Origin: an uncultured Alphaproteobacteria bacterium
GTDB lineage: Bacteria; Pseudomonadota; Alphaproteobacteria; CAAGCB01; CAG-977
DNA length: 64,000 bases
Direction of reading: 5' to 3'
NCBI GenBank assembly: GCA_934277945.1
Contig: CAKQWA010000006.1
Location: forward strand, 55,610 to 119,609
Shown here: one piece after another, positions 51,416 through 59,008 of the stretch
Layout of the letters: every line of letters starts with the position of its first letter
Numbering within the stretch: position 1 is the stretch's first letter
Notes under the pieces: model-generated
Database searches by the model: none
What the model was told of the DNA's origin: nothing
Seen by the model: the letters and a program-made list of their open reading frames with translations, nothing else
Translations under genes and position numbers: made by a program

Positions 51416-51867
51416 TTTTTACTCCTTTTTTCAACACATCTTTTTTTGAACAAATCGGCTTCCGCCTGCCGCCGACGCGCCAATCCCGCGCACACGGCGC
51501 CGCCCGCGTACACCCAGCGCATGATTTCGGCGGGACAATCGTCGAAGCGGCAGTCGTTCACGGCGCGCAACAGCGACGACAAAGCGAAATTGCGCGCGCC
51601 GACATTGAAAACGAAACTGACCAAGGCGTCGAACTGGTTGCGATTGAGCGGCGTTTTGACGAAAGCCAGCACCGTTTTTTCCGCGACCGCGACGTCTTTC
51701 AACAGCAGTTCGTCCGCCTGTTTTTCGGTCACGCCGCAGGGGAATTTTTCGTCCGGCAGAACGACGTGCCCGTACCCGATTGTCATTTTGCCCGCGACGC
51801 ACGGATATGCCAGCGGGGAAAATCCCTCGAATTTTTTAATCAATTCCAAACCGCGCGCGCTGATCAT
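51412..51867 (-). CDS. phage lysozyme (GH24 endolysin)
   Basis: Protein of 151 aa, cytoplasmic (no signal or SAR helix). The GH24 catalytic triad has the E-8-C-5-T variant: Glu14, Cys23, Thr29 within KKFEGFSPLAYPCVAGKMTIGYGH; many family members have Asp instead of Cys. LNRNQFDALVSFVFNVG and an ARRRQAEADLF end are typical. It cleaves peptidoglycan after holin opening. Overlaps the neighbours on both sides by ATGA. Confidence 0.93.
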   Translation of the reverse strand: MISARGLELIKKFEGFSPLAYPCVAGKMTIGYGHVVLPDEKFPCGVTEKQADELLLKDVAVAEKTVLAFVKTPLNRNQFDALVSFVFNVGARNFALSSLLRAVNDCRFDDCPAEIMRWVYAGGAVCAGLARRRQAEADLFKKRCVEKRSKK

Positions 51868-52088
51868 TCGACACCCGCCCCGCCGATGCCGTAGCGAATG
51901 AACAGGTCTTTCAACTCGTCGATTTTGACTTCCAAACGGAGCAGATGCGCGCCGGAAGCGTAATTTTGCGCGACGTACACCTTGTATTCGGAAAGGTCGC
52001 GCCGGCAGCCCTGAATTTCCCGAATTAAATAAGCCGTTACGGGAATGATGACGACTTCGACGATTTTAAACAGATTGTCCCAATCCAT
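51864..52088 (-). CDS. 74-aa membrane-helix / coiled-coil phage protein
   Basis: MDWDNLFKIVEVVIIPVTAYL gives one membrane helix, then RDLSEYKVYVAQNYASGAHLLRLEVKIDELKDLFIR forms a heptad-like helix. Proteins of this shape are common just before lysozyme genes of podophages of alphaproteobacteria; some may act as holin or holin-modulating partners. No catalytic feature. Start is 6 nt after the internal-virion-like gene. Confidence 0.65.
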   Translation of the reverse strand: MDWDNLFKIVEVVIIPVTAYLIREIQGCRRDLSEYKVYVAQNYASGAHLLRLEVKIDELKDLFIRYGIGGAGVE

Positions 52089-52094
52089 CGCGCC

Positions 52095-52487
52095 CTACCC
52101 CCGTACAGAACCGCCGAGTTCGGCGAAATCCGCCAATCCCGAAGCGACGTTGAAATGCTTTTTGCGTTTTGCCGCGCCGATTTTGCGCGAAATTGACGCG
52201 CTTTGCTCCTGCGCCAGTTTGCCGATATTGTAAATTTCCTGCCAAGCGGCATTTTCCGCGTCGTCCAAAGCGTCCGCCTGCGACGAAACGGCAACGCCGG
52301 ACGCGCCCGTTCCGTGCCGCAATGCCCCCTGCTGTTTGGCGTTTTCCCTGCGCGCATCGGCGATGCCTTTCGCGGCGTTGAGCGCGATGCGCCGGCGTTT
52401 TCCTTTCAGTTCGGCAATGTCGCCGCTCGCGCTTTCGTCCGTCTGCGCGAATTGAATGTAATCTTGGTATCCTTGTGTTAAAGCCAT
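52095..52487 (-). CDS. small internal-virion-protein-like (gp14-like) phage structural protein
   Basis: Protein of 130 aa from ATG 52487, preceded by AAGGGGAAAAACC. It is Ala/Gln/Lys-rich and helical, with GTGASGVAVSSQADALDDAENAAWQEIYNIGKLAQEQ in the centre, similar to the G-x-SGV...S..D.L pattern of T7 gp14-type internal virion proteins, though shorter than the ~196 aa of T7. The large partners gp15 and gp16 are absent. Assignment depends on position directly after tail tubular protein B. Confidence 0.5.
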   Translation of the reverse strand: MALTQGYQDYIQFAQTDESASGDIAELKGKRRRIALNAAKGIADARRENAKQQGALRHGTGASGVAVSSQADALDDAENAAWQEIYNIGKLAQEQSASISRKIGAAKRKKHFNVASGLADFAELGGSVRG

Positions 52488-52498
52488 GGTTTTTCCCC

Positions 52499-54505
52499 TT
52501 AATAATTGTTGATGCAAACGACCGGATAAACGGCGAGAACGGTCAGCGGAAGCGGCTGATTCTGTTCGATGCGCACGGTCGCGTCTTCGCCCCAAGCCCC
52601 TGAAAAAGCGACTTTTTTGTCGCCCGTGAACAAGGCGGGGGCGGAATTCATCTTTTCGGCGCACGTTCTGAAAATCTGCATTTCGACGTTCTTTTTCGTG
52701 CCGATTTCAAATCCCAAAGACTTGTAAAGCCGCACAATCACGCCGCTGACGCGTTTTTTCAGCGCCTCGGCGGGATTGACCGCGCCGCCGGATGCGAACG
52801 CGCTCGGAGTCAGGACGGACGTAAACGGCAGTCCCGCGTGTACGACGCTTGCGGGCGTATCCAAAGAAATCCGCCCGTTCACGACCGTTTTGTCGGGCTG
52901 AACCGCGCCGTTAGCCAGCACGCTGACCGTCTGCCCCTCCAAATGCTCCAAGCCGCCGACCGCCGACACGGGATCGCCCTCGTAAGACAAGCCGGAATCG
53001 ATGTAAAAAGCCCGCGCCGCGTCAACCGCCCCGTCCTCCAAACCGCGCTCCATCACTTCAATGTAGCGTTTTTGCTCGCCGTTGATTTCGCGCCGGACAA
53101 TCAGATACAACTCGTCGCACGAACCGTTTTCGGCGGGCAGGGTCGTCAGACTTTCGACCGCGCCGTTCGTCATCGGATGACGGTGCCACGCCTGCACGTT
53201 GTTTTCCGCGTCGAACGTCATGCCCGCCAGTTCGCCGGATTTCAAAACGCACCAGATAACCGGCACGGGCTCTTGCTGCAAAGCCAACTCGACAATGCCG
53301 GATTTCGTGACGTGTTCCGCCAGAATCGTCACATCGCGGGCGATGTATCCGTCGGACGCGCTGTCATAGGTGAAAGCGCGGACTTTGCGCCCGTAACGCT
53401 GGACGAACAGTGTCGTGTTGCTGATTTTCACGGGCGTGACGCGTTCGCTGCCGTAGGTCGAATGGCGCACGATCTGCACGTTCAGCGGCAGGGCGGAAGT
53501 CGTCCCCTCGTTCGTCGTCATGGTGAAATCCGCGCCGATTGTGCCGATTGCCAGCGCGCGCCCCGACGACAGCCACACGACGTCGTTGATTTGCTGGGAC
53601 GAAATTTCGCAGTTGTAGCCCATATCGGCGGACACCGTGCCGTCTGCCGCGCTCGGCGAAAAAATCTCGTATTTTCCGGTGCACGAGCCGTACACGGCGT
53701 TGCCTTTTCCCAAAACCAGCCTCTGCTCGAAAAATTCGGCGCAGGAAGCGTATCCCGCCGAAGCGCAGAAAGCCCCCAGCCGCCACGCTTTCGTGGCGTT
53801 CGTGTTTAAAAAGGGAAAATCCTCAAACACTTGGGCGGTCACTTGCGTCGGGCTTGTAAAAGCCGTGATTTTCGCCGCGCCCCATTGAACGTTCGGATTG
53901 GCGGACTGGCGCAGACGGACGTGTCTGCCGATGTCGCCCGCAGAGAACAACGCCGCAGAAGCCGTCAGCGTCACCGTTCCGGTCAGCGCGGAATTTTTAA
54001 TCGAAATCTCGGACGTGTTGACGGGCAGATAGGGACCGTCGACAAATTCGACGCTTTCCAGCGACCACGACACGTTGGCATGGCGGATCAGTTTGTAAAT
54101 CGGATGCTTGGGATGCACCAGAAACAGCACGTCGCCGCTTTGCGTCGTTCTCAATCCGGCAAGGTCGCCGGACGCGTACGGCGTTTGAATTTCCAGCGGC
54201 GCGCCGTCTGCGTCGACAATCGGGCGGCGGTGGAAAAAGAAACGGATGTACCCGTCGCCGAATTCCAAAAGATACGGATAATCGCCGGAAAATTGAAAGG
54301 GAAACAGACGGGTTTGCTTGGCGGGATATTTCACCTGCGCCATAAATCTTGTACCGCCGCGGCGCGAGGCGGGACCCTGCACGGACGGAATCATGTTTTC
54401 CAGAACACTGCACGACGCGCCGTAGGCTTCCGTGTCCGACCGCCCCGACATATACGGGGACAGTTCGCCGGCGTTGAACCGCACGATTTGCAAAGACGTT
54501 TTCAT
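52499..54505 (-). CDS. tail tubular protein B (T7 gp12-like)
   Basis: Protein of 668 aa from ATG 54505 (2 nt after the tail tubular A stop); the frame extends upstream with no homology. It opens IVRFNAGELSPYMSGRSDTEAYGASC-type sequence followed by NMIPSVQGPASRRGGTRF, the standard start of gp12-like proteins, then DYPYLLEFGDGYIRFF and a long beta-rich body with YGRKVRAFTYD. It forms the nozzle of the short tail. Full length for the podovirus family. Confidence 0.9.
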   Translation of the reverse strand: MKTSLQIVRFNAGELSPYMSGRSDTEAYGASCSVLENMIPSVQGPASRRGGTRFMAQVKYPAKQTRLFPFQFSGDYPYLLEFGDGYIRFFFHRRPIVDADGAPLEIQTPYASGDLAGLRTTQSGDVLFLVHPKHPIYKLIRHANVSWSLESVEFVDGPYLPVNTSEISIKNSALTGTVTLTASAALFSAGDIGRHVRLRQSANPNVQWGAAKITAFTSPTQVTAQVFEDFPFLNTNATKAWRLGAFCASAGYASCAEFFEQRLVLGKGNAVYGSCTGKYEIFSPSAADGTVSADMGYNCEISSQQINDVVWLSSGRALAIGTIGADFTMTTNEGTTSALPLNVQIVRHSTYGSERVTPVKISNTTLFVQRYGRKVRAFTYDSASDGYIARDVTILAEHVTKSGIVELALQQEPVPVIWCVLKSGELAGMTFDAENNVQAWHRHPMTNGAVESLTTLPAENGSCDELYLIVRREINGEQKRYIEVMERGLEDGAVDAARAFYIDSGLSYEGDPVSAVGGLEHLEGQTVSVLANGAVQPDKTVVNGRISLDTPASVVHAGLPFTSVLTPSAFASGGAVNPAEALKKRVSGVIVRLYKSLGFEIGTKKNVEMQIFRTCAEKMNSAPALFTGDKKVAFSGAWGEDATVRIEQNQPLPLTVLAVYPVVCINNY

Positions 54506-54507
54506 GC

Positions 54508-55065
54508 TCACCCCCTGCTTTCCAGCCAGCCCAGCGGCGTAAAGGTTTCCTGCGCGCCCTCCATGGCGGACAGCGTGCGCGCCTGCCGCACGACGTCGGC
54601 GTATTCTTTCGCCAGTTCGGACTTTAAAGAAACGGAAGCCGCCAACGGCACGGCGAGTTCCCCCGCCAGTTTCAAAGCCAGCGCCTCGACAAAGAACGAA
54701 TCGAAATCGTCGGGATTTTCCACGCGGGAAACGCCCGTGAACGCGAACGGATTTTCGTTGCACAAAATGCGCTTTCCCTCGACCTGATAGGCGACATCGC
54801 CGGCGGCGCGCCACACGCGCAGACAATCGGCGGGCACGGCGTACAGATAAATCCAGTCGAACAGGGGCTTTTCGCACAAAGGCGCCAGCAAATAACGCTT
54901 TAAAGCGAACCGCCACGGATAACTGCGCAAGACCATGTCGCGCACTTCGGGGTATAAAATTTTGCAGTAACGCGCGGGCTTTGAAGAATCGTCCAGCGAC
55001 GCGATTTGAATTTCGTCGCCGATTTTGGACAACGCCCGATTACAGACGGACACGACGGAAACCAT
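54508..55065 (-). CDS. tail tubular protein A (T7 gp11-like)
   Basis: Protein of 185 aa with the family's opening VCNRALSKIGDEIQIASLDDSSKPARYCKILYPEVRDMVLRSYPWRFALKR and the Cys/Trp-rich YLYAVPADCLRVWR. It makes the adaptor ring between portal and nozzle. AAGGAG precedes ATG 55065. Separated from the capsid gene by a terminator, so its transcription depends on read-through or on an unseen promoter. Confidence 0.9.
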   Translation of the reverse strand: MVSVVSVCNRALSKIGDEIQIASLDDSSKPARYCKILYPEVRDMVLRSYPWRFALKRYLLAPLCEKPLFDWIYLYAVPADCLRVWRAAGDVAYQVEGKRILCNENPFAFTGVSRVENPDDFDSFFVEALALKLAGELAVPLAASVSLKSELAKEYADVVRQARTLSAMEGAQETFTPLGWLESRG

Positions 55066-55086
55066 GTAAAACTCCTTGAAAAATAA

Positions 55087-55119
55087 AGAAAACGGCGGAA
55101 AGAAAATTCCTTCCGCCGC
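55087..55119 (-). terminator. intrinsic terminator downstream of the capsid gene
   Basis: Minus-strand CGGCGGAA-N9-TTTCCGCCG followed by TTTTC. It sits 16 bases past the capsid stop codon, the same place as the T-phi terminator in T7 (after gene 10). Confidence 0.75.
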
Positions 55120-55134
55120 TTTTGAATGACGCTG

Positions 55135-56064
55135 TTATTCCTTGCAGTTGATTTTGACGACCAGATCCTCCTGCATACGCGTCGCGCCGATCGACATTTC
55201 GTAGTAAACCTGCGTGGCGAAGCACTTGTCGTCGCGTTCCGTAATGCGTCCGACAATGTCCTGACCGATGCCCAACTTGATGCCGTCGCTCTGGAACGCC
55301 AAGCACGAACGACCGATGACGCTCGTCACCGGCGAAGCGTTTTCACCCTCGCCCGCGACAGTCGTCGTGACGGCGGGCAAAATCAGCGAATTGTCGGCTT
55401 TTTTCGCGTTCAGCTGAATGAACTTGAAGCCCATGAACGTGTCGAGTTCGCCGCGCACCAAGGCTTTGGCGGACGCGAAATCGGCGGACGTGACTTTTGT
55501 TTCGCTCAACAAATCGTCCAACTGCGCCGCCGTCAAAACGATGTAGCGGTTTTCGGCGGGCGCGTCGGAAGCGTCGAACAGACGCTTGACCTGACGCAGT
55601 TTGTCGAACGTGAATTTCGTGTCGCAGTCCGCGTCGATAATCTGCGACGACGGCAAATCGACGGACGTCGCGCCGGTTTCGCCCGTGTGCGCCGTGCCGA
55701 AAGCGGCTTCGACAATCGCCTCGTCCATCGCGCGCCCCATCGCCCACGCCGCCGCGTTCGCGTAATCGCTCGCGGGGTCTTTCAGCATACGGATTTTGTC
55801 GTCGTTGTCGATCAAATCCGCCCAATGATACGTCGCCAAAGACAAACGGCGGCGTTTGTGAGGCGTGTCGCTCTGCGGCGTGTCGGCGTGGCGGGTCGTT
55901 TTCTGCACGGCGGCGACTTTGCCGATCTGGTCGATGAAAGCGTTTTTGCCGCGCACGAACTCGATGCCGACGCAATCGCGCAGTTTCGAGCCTTTCTGCT
56001 GCACCAAAGCCTGCACGTTGGAAGAATACTGCTGAACCAAAGAAGTGGAAATGTCACTTGACAT
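55135..56064 (-). CDS. phage major capsid protein
   Basis: Protein of 309 aa. N-terminal LVQQYSSNVQALVQQKGSKLRDCV, the ARHADTPQSDTPHKRRRL segment, YHWADLIDNDDKIRMLKDPASDYANAAAWAMGRAMDEAIVEAAFG and a C-terminal SDGIKLGIGQDIVGRI...YYEMSIGATRMQEDLVV match the major capsid proteins of podoviruses infecting alphaproteobacteria and others (Phage_capsid_2-type, HK97-fold). Completeness implies it can assemble shells. AAAGGATGAC precedes the ATG. Bracketed by terminators on both sides. Confidence 0.92.
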   Translation of the reverse strand: MSSDISTSLVQQYSSNVQALVQQKGSKLRDCVGIEFVRGKNAFIDQIGKVAAVQKTTRHADTPQSDTPHKRRRLSLATYHWADLIDNDDKIRMLKDPASDYANAAAWAMGRAMDEAIVEAAFGTAHTGETGATSVDLPSSQIIDADCDTKFTFDKLRQVKRLFDASDAPAENRYIVLTAAQLDDLLSETKVTSADFASAKALVRGELDTFMGFKFIQLNAKKADNSLILPAVTTTVAGEGENASPVTSVIGRSCLAFQSDGIKLGIGQDIVGRITERDDKCFATQVYYEMSIGATRMQEDLVVKINCKE

Positions 56065-56093
56065 ATTTTGTCATCCTTTCAAAAAAGAAACAT

Positions 56094-56127
56094 AAAAAAA
56101 ACGCCCGCAACAAAGAGTCGCGGACGG
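56094..56127 (-). terminator. intrinsic terminator just upstream of the capsid gene
   Basis: Minus-strand CGTCCGCGA-N8-TTGCGGGCG (two wobble pairs) followed by eight T residues, ending 30 bases before the capsid ATG. Confidence 0.8.
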
Positions 56128-56128
56128 G

Positions 56129-56156
56129 AAAAAACCGGCTGAAAAACAACCGGCAA
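56129..56156 (-). terminator. second stacked hairpin after the scaffold-like gene
   Basis: Minus-strand GCCGG...CCGG hairpin with a run of six T. It directly precedes the terminator at 56094-56127, 11 bases after the scaffold-like stop. Confidence 0.55.
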
Positions 56157-56166
56157 AGCGCAAAAG

Positions 56167-56736
56167 TCAGTCCTCGTTGAACAAACGCTTGCGCAAATTG
56201 AACACCTTGTCGACGCATCGGGCGTGATCGGGGTGACCCGCCCGCATATACGCCGGCTGCGCGGACAAACGGGCGATTTCCTCTTTAATCTGCGCCGCGT
56301 CCGCAACAGGTACGGCTCTGTCGCCGATCAAGCGCGCGTCCTCGTTCGCCGAATCAATCAGATTCATAAAGAATTCGACGGTTTCGCGGCGGTTGCCGAC
56401 GCCGGAACGCACCAGCAGATCGGCGAAAGCCTTGCCGCCGCAGCGGTTGATCAAATCGGCGATCGCGCGTTCCTTTTGCGGCAAAGCGGCGCCGTAGCGG
56501 GCTTCCATTTCGCCGCGCACGTCGTCGTAATACGCGTCGCATTTCGCGTTGATTTCGGCGCACAGTTCGGCGGCGCCTTTGACAAGGAAATCCCACACGC
56601 CTTTCGCCTGTTCAAGCGACAGTTTCAGTTCCTGCGCTTTTTCGGCAAACGCGTTCAGCGTTTCCGCGTCGATACATTCGGCGACGAAGTTTTCATCAAC
56701 GCCGTCGGGCGATTTGTAAAAAATTTCACAATCCAT
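56167..56736 (-). CDS. scaffold / capsid-assembly-like phage protein
   Basis: Protein of 189 aa from ATG 56736 (GGAGAAAAGC upstream). Acidic and helical (DAETLNAFAEKAQELKLSLEQAKGVWDFLVKGAAELCAEINAKC...). It ends in AYMRAGHPDHARCVDKVFNLRKRLF, a C-terminal block (HPDH...V..V..L) recurrent in scaffold proteins encoded right before podovirus capsid genes. Expected to guide head assembly. Overlaps the end of the Bbp19-like gene by 11 nt. Confidence 0.75.
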   Translation of the reverse strand: MDCEIFYKSPDGVDENFVAECIDAETLNAFAEKAQELKLSLEQAKGVWDFLVKGAAELCAEINAKCDAYYDDVRGEMEARYGAALPQKERAIADLINRCGGKAFADLLVRSGVGNRRETVEFFMNLIDSANEDARLIGDRAVPVADAAQIKEEIARLSAQPAYMRAGHPDHARCVDKVFNLRKRLFNED

Positions 56737-57019
56737 TTTGCTTTTCTCCTGCAAGTTTAAACAATTCAATCAGGCGGCTTTCGTCGTATCCGAGCATTTT
56801 GAACACGTCCAAAACCGCCGAGCGTTTTCCGTCGTAAAACGCGCTGACGACGGAAAATCCGCCGCCGTTCCCGACATCCGTGACGGGTTCGAGAACGCGG
56901 CATTTCTTCATCAGGTCGATTAAAACGATTTGTCCGTCGGGCGACGAAAAGACCGTTTTGTACGCCTGCACCGTTTGCAAAGCGTCTTTAATCCTGCCTT
57001 TGCGCAATTCGTCATTCAC
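56726..57019 (-). CDS. Bbp19-like small phage protein
   Basis: Protein of 97 aa starting at GTG 57019, with GGAGG upstream and an 8-nt overlap with the portal gene. The pattern AYKTVFSSPDGQIVLIDLMKKCRV...FYDGKRSAVLDVFKMLGYDE resembles the Bbp19 family (F..T..G..VL.DL...C......F..G.R), whose members lie between portal and scaffold genes of podoviruses. Role unknown. Confidence 0.75.
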   Translation of the reverse strand: MNDELRKGRIKDALQTVQAYKTVFSSPDGQIVLIDLMKKCRVLEPVTDVGNGGGFSVVSAFYDGKRSAVLDVFKMLGYDESRLIELFKLAGEKQNGL

Positions 57020-58505
57020 GGGCGTCCTCCTTGTTTTCGGGGGTCATCAGCCCGTCGCACGCGCCGTACATCTTGCCGATTTTGCGCACGATTTTCGGCA
57101 CGTCGAACACATTCGCGGCGTCCGGATTCAGTTCGATGAACCCGCGCGCCAGTTCCAGCGTTTGAAGCAAAGCCCCGCTTTCGTAACGCTTTTGCGCGCT
57201 TGCCAAAGGCGACAGATATTCAATCGCCACGTCTTTGAACGCCACGCCGTCGGGCAAATCGGGCAACCGTCCGTGCCGGTACAAAAGCCCGAACGCGCGC
57301 TCGATCATGGGACCGAGAAGTTCCGTCTGCACGCGTCCCAGCGCGGGACCGAGCAGGCGCATTTTTTCCTCCGTGCGCTGCAACACTTCGGTCGCGGTCA
57401 TCGCGGCGGCGTTTTGCGTCGTCAGCTGGTCGTTGAAAAAAGCGGTGCGCAAACGGGCGCGGATTTCGTTCATAATGCCCAATCCGACGGACGAATTCGC
57501 GCCGGACACAAACGTTTTGGGCGCTTCGCCGGAATAGCGCAGAACGCCTCCCGGAACGGTCGCGGCGGGAGAAAACTGCTCGTCGTCGCGCACCAAAAGC
57601 GGCGGTCTGTTCGCAAGTTGGGCGGCGATGATCGTTTCTTTCATCATCTCTTGAAGCATCTTGATGTCGGGCAAAGACGAAATGGCGGGGGAACGCCCGT
57701 ACACTTCGCCGCTCGCCTTGCACCAGCGCACGACGAACAGGGGCGTTTCGTCAAACCCGCCGCGATACAGGACGTGCCGCGCGTCCGTGCAGACATAGAC
57801 GGACAAAACGGGCTTCGAGTTCAAACGCCCTTTGACGTAATCGGGATTCGGAACAATCGCGTGCATCAATTCGACGGTTTCCGGCGAATCCGGATTTGCC
57901 TCGTACGCGCTTTTCAATGAATCGGGAAGCGCGCCGATTCCCCAAGTGTCGACAATCTGCTTCAACGTCCGGCGGAAGATTCTGAACACGGAATCAATCT
58001 GCCCCGCGTCGTTTTCCTCGATGAACAAATCGCCCAGAAACCGCGCTTGAAACAGCAGGGAGTCCTTTTCGTCGTTCCAGCCCAAATACAGCCCCGCCGT
58101 GCCCAAAACCGCCAAATCCAAATACACCTCGTGAATGTTCGTGGAAAAAGCCGCGCTCGGACGGGCGAATTCCTCGACCATCACGTCCTGCACGCGCCGC
58201 ACCCAGTCTTTCGCACACGGATTGTTTTCGTGACCGCGCAGGGTCAGGGAAAACCACTTGCCCGCGGGATTCGTCAACAGCCCGTGCAAGCCCGCCGCCA
58301 GCAGTTCGGCGGCGTTGACGGCGGTCGTTTCAAACAATTTGCGCGCGCGCGGCGCGCCGGCGCTCTGCCTGACGGTGAAATCCGCCTTTCGCGGCAAAAC
58401 CAGTTCGGACACTTCCTGCCAGAGCGTTTCAAAAGCGGCGCGTTTTGCTTTCAGCCCGTCCTTGCGGTCGATCAGTTTGCCGGCAATGTCATCATCACCT
58501 TTCAT
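57012..58505 (-). CDS. phage portal (head-to-tail connecting) protein
   Basis: Protein of 497 aa from ATG 58505, the start adjoining the upstream stop; the in-frame extension upstream has no homology. The head-tail connector family pattern is clear: LWQEVSELVLPRKADF, ETTAVNAAELLAAGLHGLLTNPAGKWFSLTLR, LDLAVLGTAGLYLGW, VYGRSPAISSLPDIKMLQEMMKETIIAAQLANRPPLLV and MTATEVLQRTEEKMRLLGPALGRVQTELLGPMIERAFGLLYR. It forms the dodecameric DNA gate. Full length. Confidence 0.93.
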   Translation of the reverse strand: MKGDDDIAGKLIDRKDGLKAKRAAFETLWQEVSELVLPRKADFTVRQSAGAPRARKLFETTAVNAAELLAAGLHGLLTNPAGKWFSLTLRGHENNPCAKDWVRRVQDVMVEEFARPSAAFSTNIHEVYLDLAVLGTAGLYLGWNDEKDSLLFQARFLGDLFIEENDAGQIDSVFRIFRRTLKQIVDTWGIGALPDSLKSAYEANPDSPETVELMHAIVPNPDYVKGRLNSKPVLSVYVCTDARHVLYRGGFDETPLFVVRWCKASGEVYGRSPAISSLPDIKMLQEMMKETIIAAQLANRPPLLVRDDEQFSPAATVPGGVLRYSGEAPKTFVSGANSSVGLGIMNEIRARLRTAFFNDQLTTQNAAAMTATEVLQRTEEKMRLLGPALGRVQTELLGPMIERAFGLLYRHGRLPDLPDGVAFKDVAIEYLSPLASAQKRYESGALLQTLELARGFIELNPDAANVFDVPKIVRKIGKMYGACDGLMTPENKEDARE

Positions 58506-58506
58506 G

Positions 58507-58818
58507 TCACAACCCCAGCAAACTTTTTTTACCGCCCAGTCCGACATTCGCGCCGTCTCCCAAAACGCCCGCATAGACGACTTTGCTGTACACGTTGCTT
58601 TTTCTGCGTTTTTCCAAATTTTTTTCAAAAGCCTCGTTGTCGGCACGCTCCTGTTCGGCGATGCGGTCGCGTTCCGCCCTGTCCTCTTGCCTGCGGCTGT
58701 GATCCTGATGCAGAACGTCGGCGGCGCCGCCCGCCCCCGCGACGACGAAATTGTAAGGCGAAACAAGGCTTTTCACGGCTTGCTTTCCTAATTTTTTAAC
58801 TGTGGAACCAATTCCCAT
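58507..58818 (-). CDS. small phage head-region protein preceding the portal gene
   Basis: Protein of 103 aa: Gly/Lys-rich N-terminus (GIGSTVKKLGKQAVKSL), a central Arg/Asp/Glu helix (RRQEDRAERDRIAEQERADNEAFEKNLEKRRK) and a Gly-rich end with GGKKSLLGL. Proteins with a terminal K.LLG and a charged middle commonly precede the portal gene in podophages. Its function is unknown. GGAGGAAGTC precedes ATG 58818. It is the first gene of the cassette. Confidence 0.7.
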   Translation of the reverse strand: MGIGSTVKKLGKQAVKSLVSPYNFVVAGAGGAADVLHQDHSRRQEDRAERDRIAEQERADNEAFEKNLEKRRKSNVYSKVVYAGVLGDGANVGLGGKKSLLGL

Positions 58819-58847
58819 GACTTCCTCCGTTTTAAGTGAATGAAAAT

Positions 58848-58875
58848 AAAAAAGGCGGCTGATCGCTCAACCGCC
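58848..58875 (-). terminator. intrinsic terminator in the leader of the phage cassette
   Basis: Minus-strand GGCGGTTGA-GCGA-TCAGCCGCC (one wobble) plus six T residues. It stands between the putative promoter and the first phage gene, so a transcript would end after ~50 nt unless antiterminated. Confidence 0.85.
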
Positions 58876-58894
58876 GCTGTCTTGACTCCATTTC

Positions 58895-58935
58895 GACAAT
58901 AACAACATACTGTCATAAATTTTTCTATTTGTCAA
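58895..58935 (-). promoter_or_regulatory. putative promoter/operator of the phage cassette
   Basis: Minus-strand TTGACA (58930-58935) is followed at 17 bases by CAGTAT, a poor -10. The interval 58895-58914 is a 20-bp imperfect palindrome (GACAATA-N6-TACTGTC, one mismatch) that covers the -10, the usual place for a repressor operator. It does not match the alphaproteobacterial LexA box GTTC-N7-GTTC. Confidence 0.5.
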
Positions 58936-58957
58936 CACATTTTGTTATAATTTTGAT

Positions 58958-58991
58958 AAAAAAAGAACCTCCGCCTTTTAAACGGAGGTTC
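58958..58991 (-). terminator. intrinsic terminator of the parvulin gene
   Basis: Minus-strand GAACCTCCG-N9-CGGAGGTTC, a perfect 9-bp stem, followed by seven T residues. Confidence 0.92.
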
Positions 58992-59008
58992 AATGTCAGG
59001 CGCGCGCC

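Larger units (their letters stand above)
50910..58935 (-). mobile_element. compact podovirus-like virion and lysis gene cassette without terminase or integrase
   Basis: Thirteen intact minus-strand genes, nearly all touching or overlapping, encode T7-like head, portal, tail-tube and lysis proteins in virion order. No terminase, integrase, repressor, replication gene, large ejection proteins or receptor-binding fibre is present, and no flanking direct repeats were found. It is framed by housekeeping genes (ybaK at 50876 and a parvulin at 59009). It could be a prophage remnant, a satellite, or a domesticated particle (gene-transfer-agent-like). Confidence 0.8.

Noticed and set aside
51412..51867. 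SAR (signal-anchor-release) endolysin
   Set aside because: The protein starts directly with the catalytic domain (Glu14) and has no N-terminal hydrophobic helix; holin-dependent release is more likely.
50910..58818. Terminase or integrase hidden among the small phage frames
   Set aside because: Every frame of the cassette was read; none shows a Walker A plus DE-rich terminase pattern or a recombinase catalytic motif, and no gap is large enough.
58895..58914. LexA (SOS) box at the phage promoter
   Set aside because: The palindrome does not fit GTTC-N7-GTTC or the CTG-N10-CAG type.
58936..58957. Perfect TATAAT-like sequence on the + strand near the phage promoter
   Set aside because: No gene is read in that direction before the parvulin coding strand; likely chance in AT-rich DNA.
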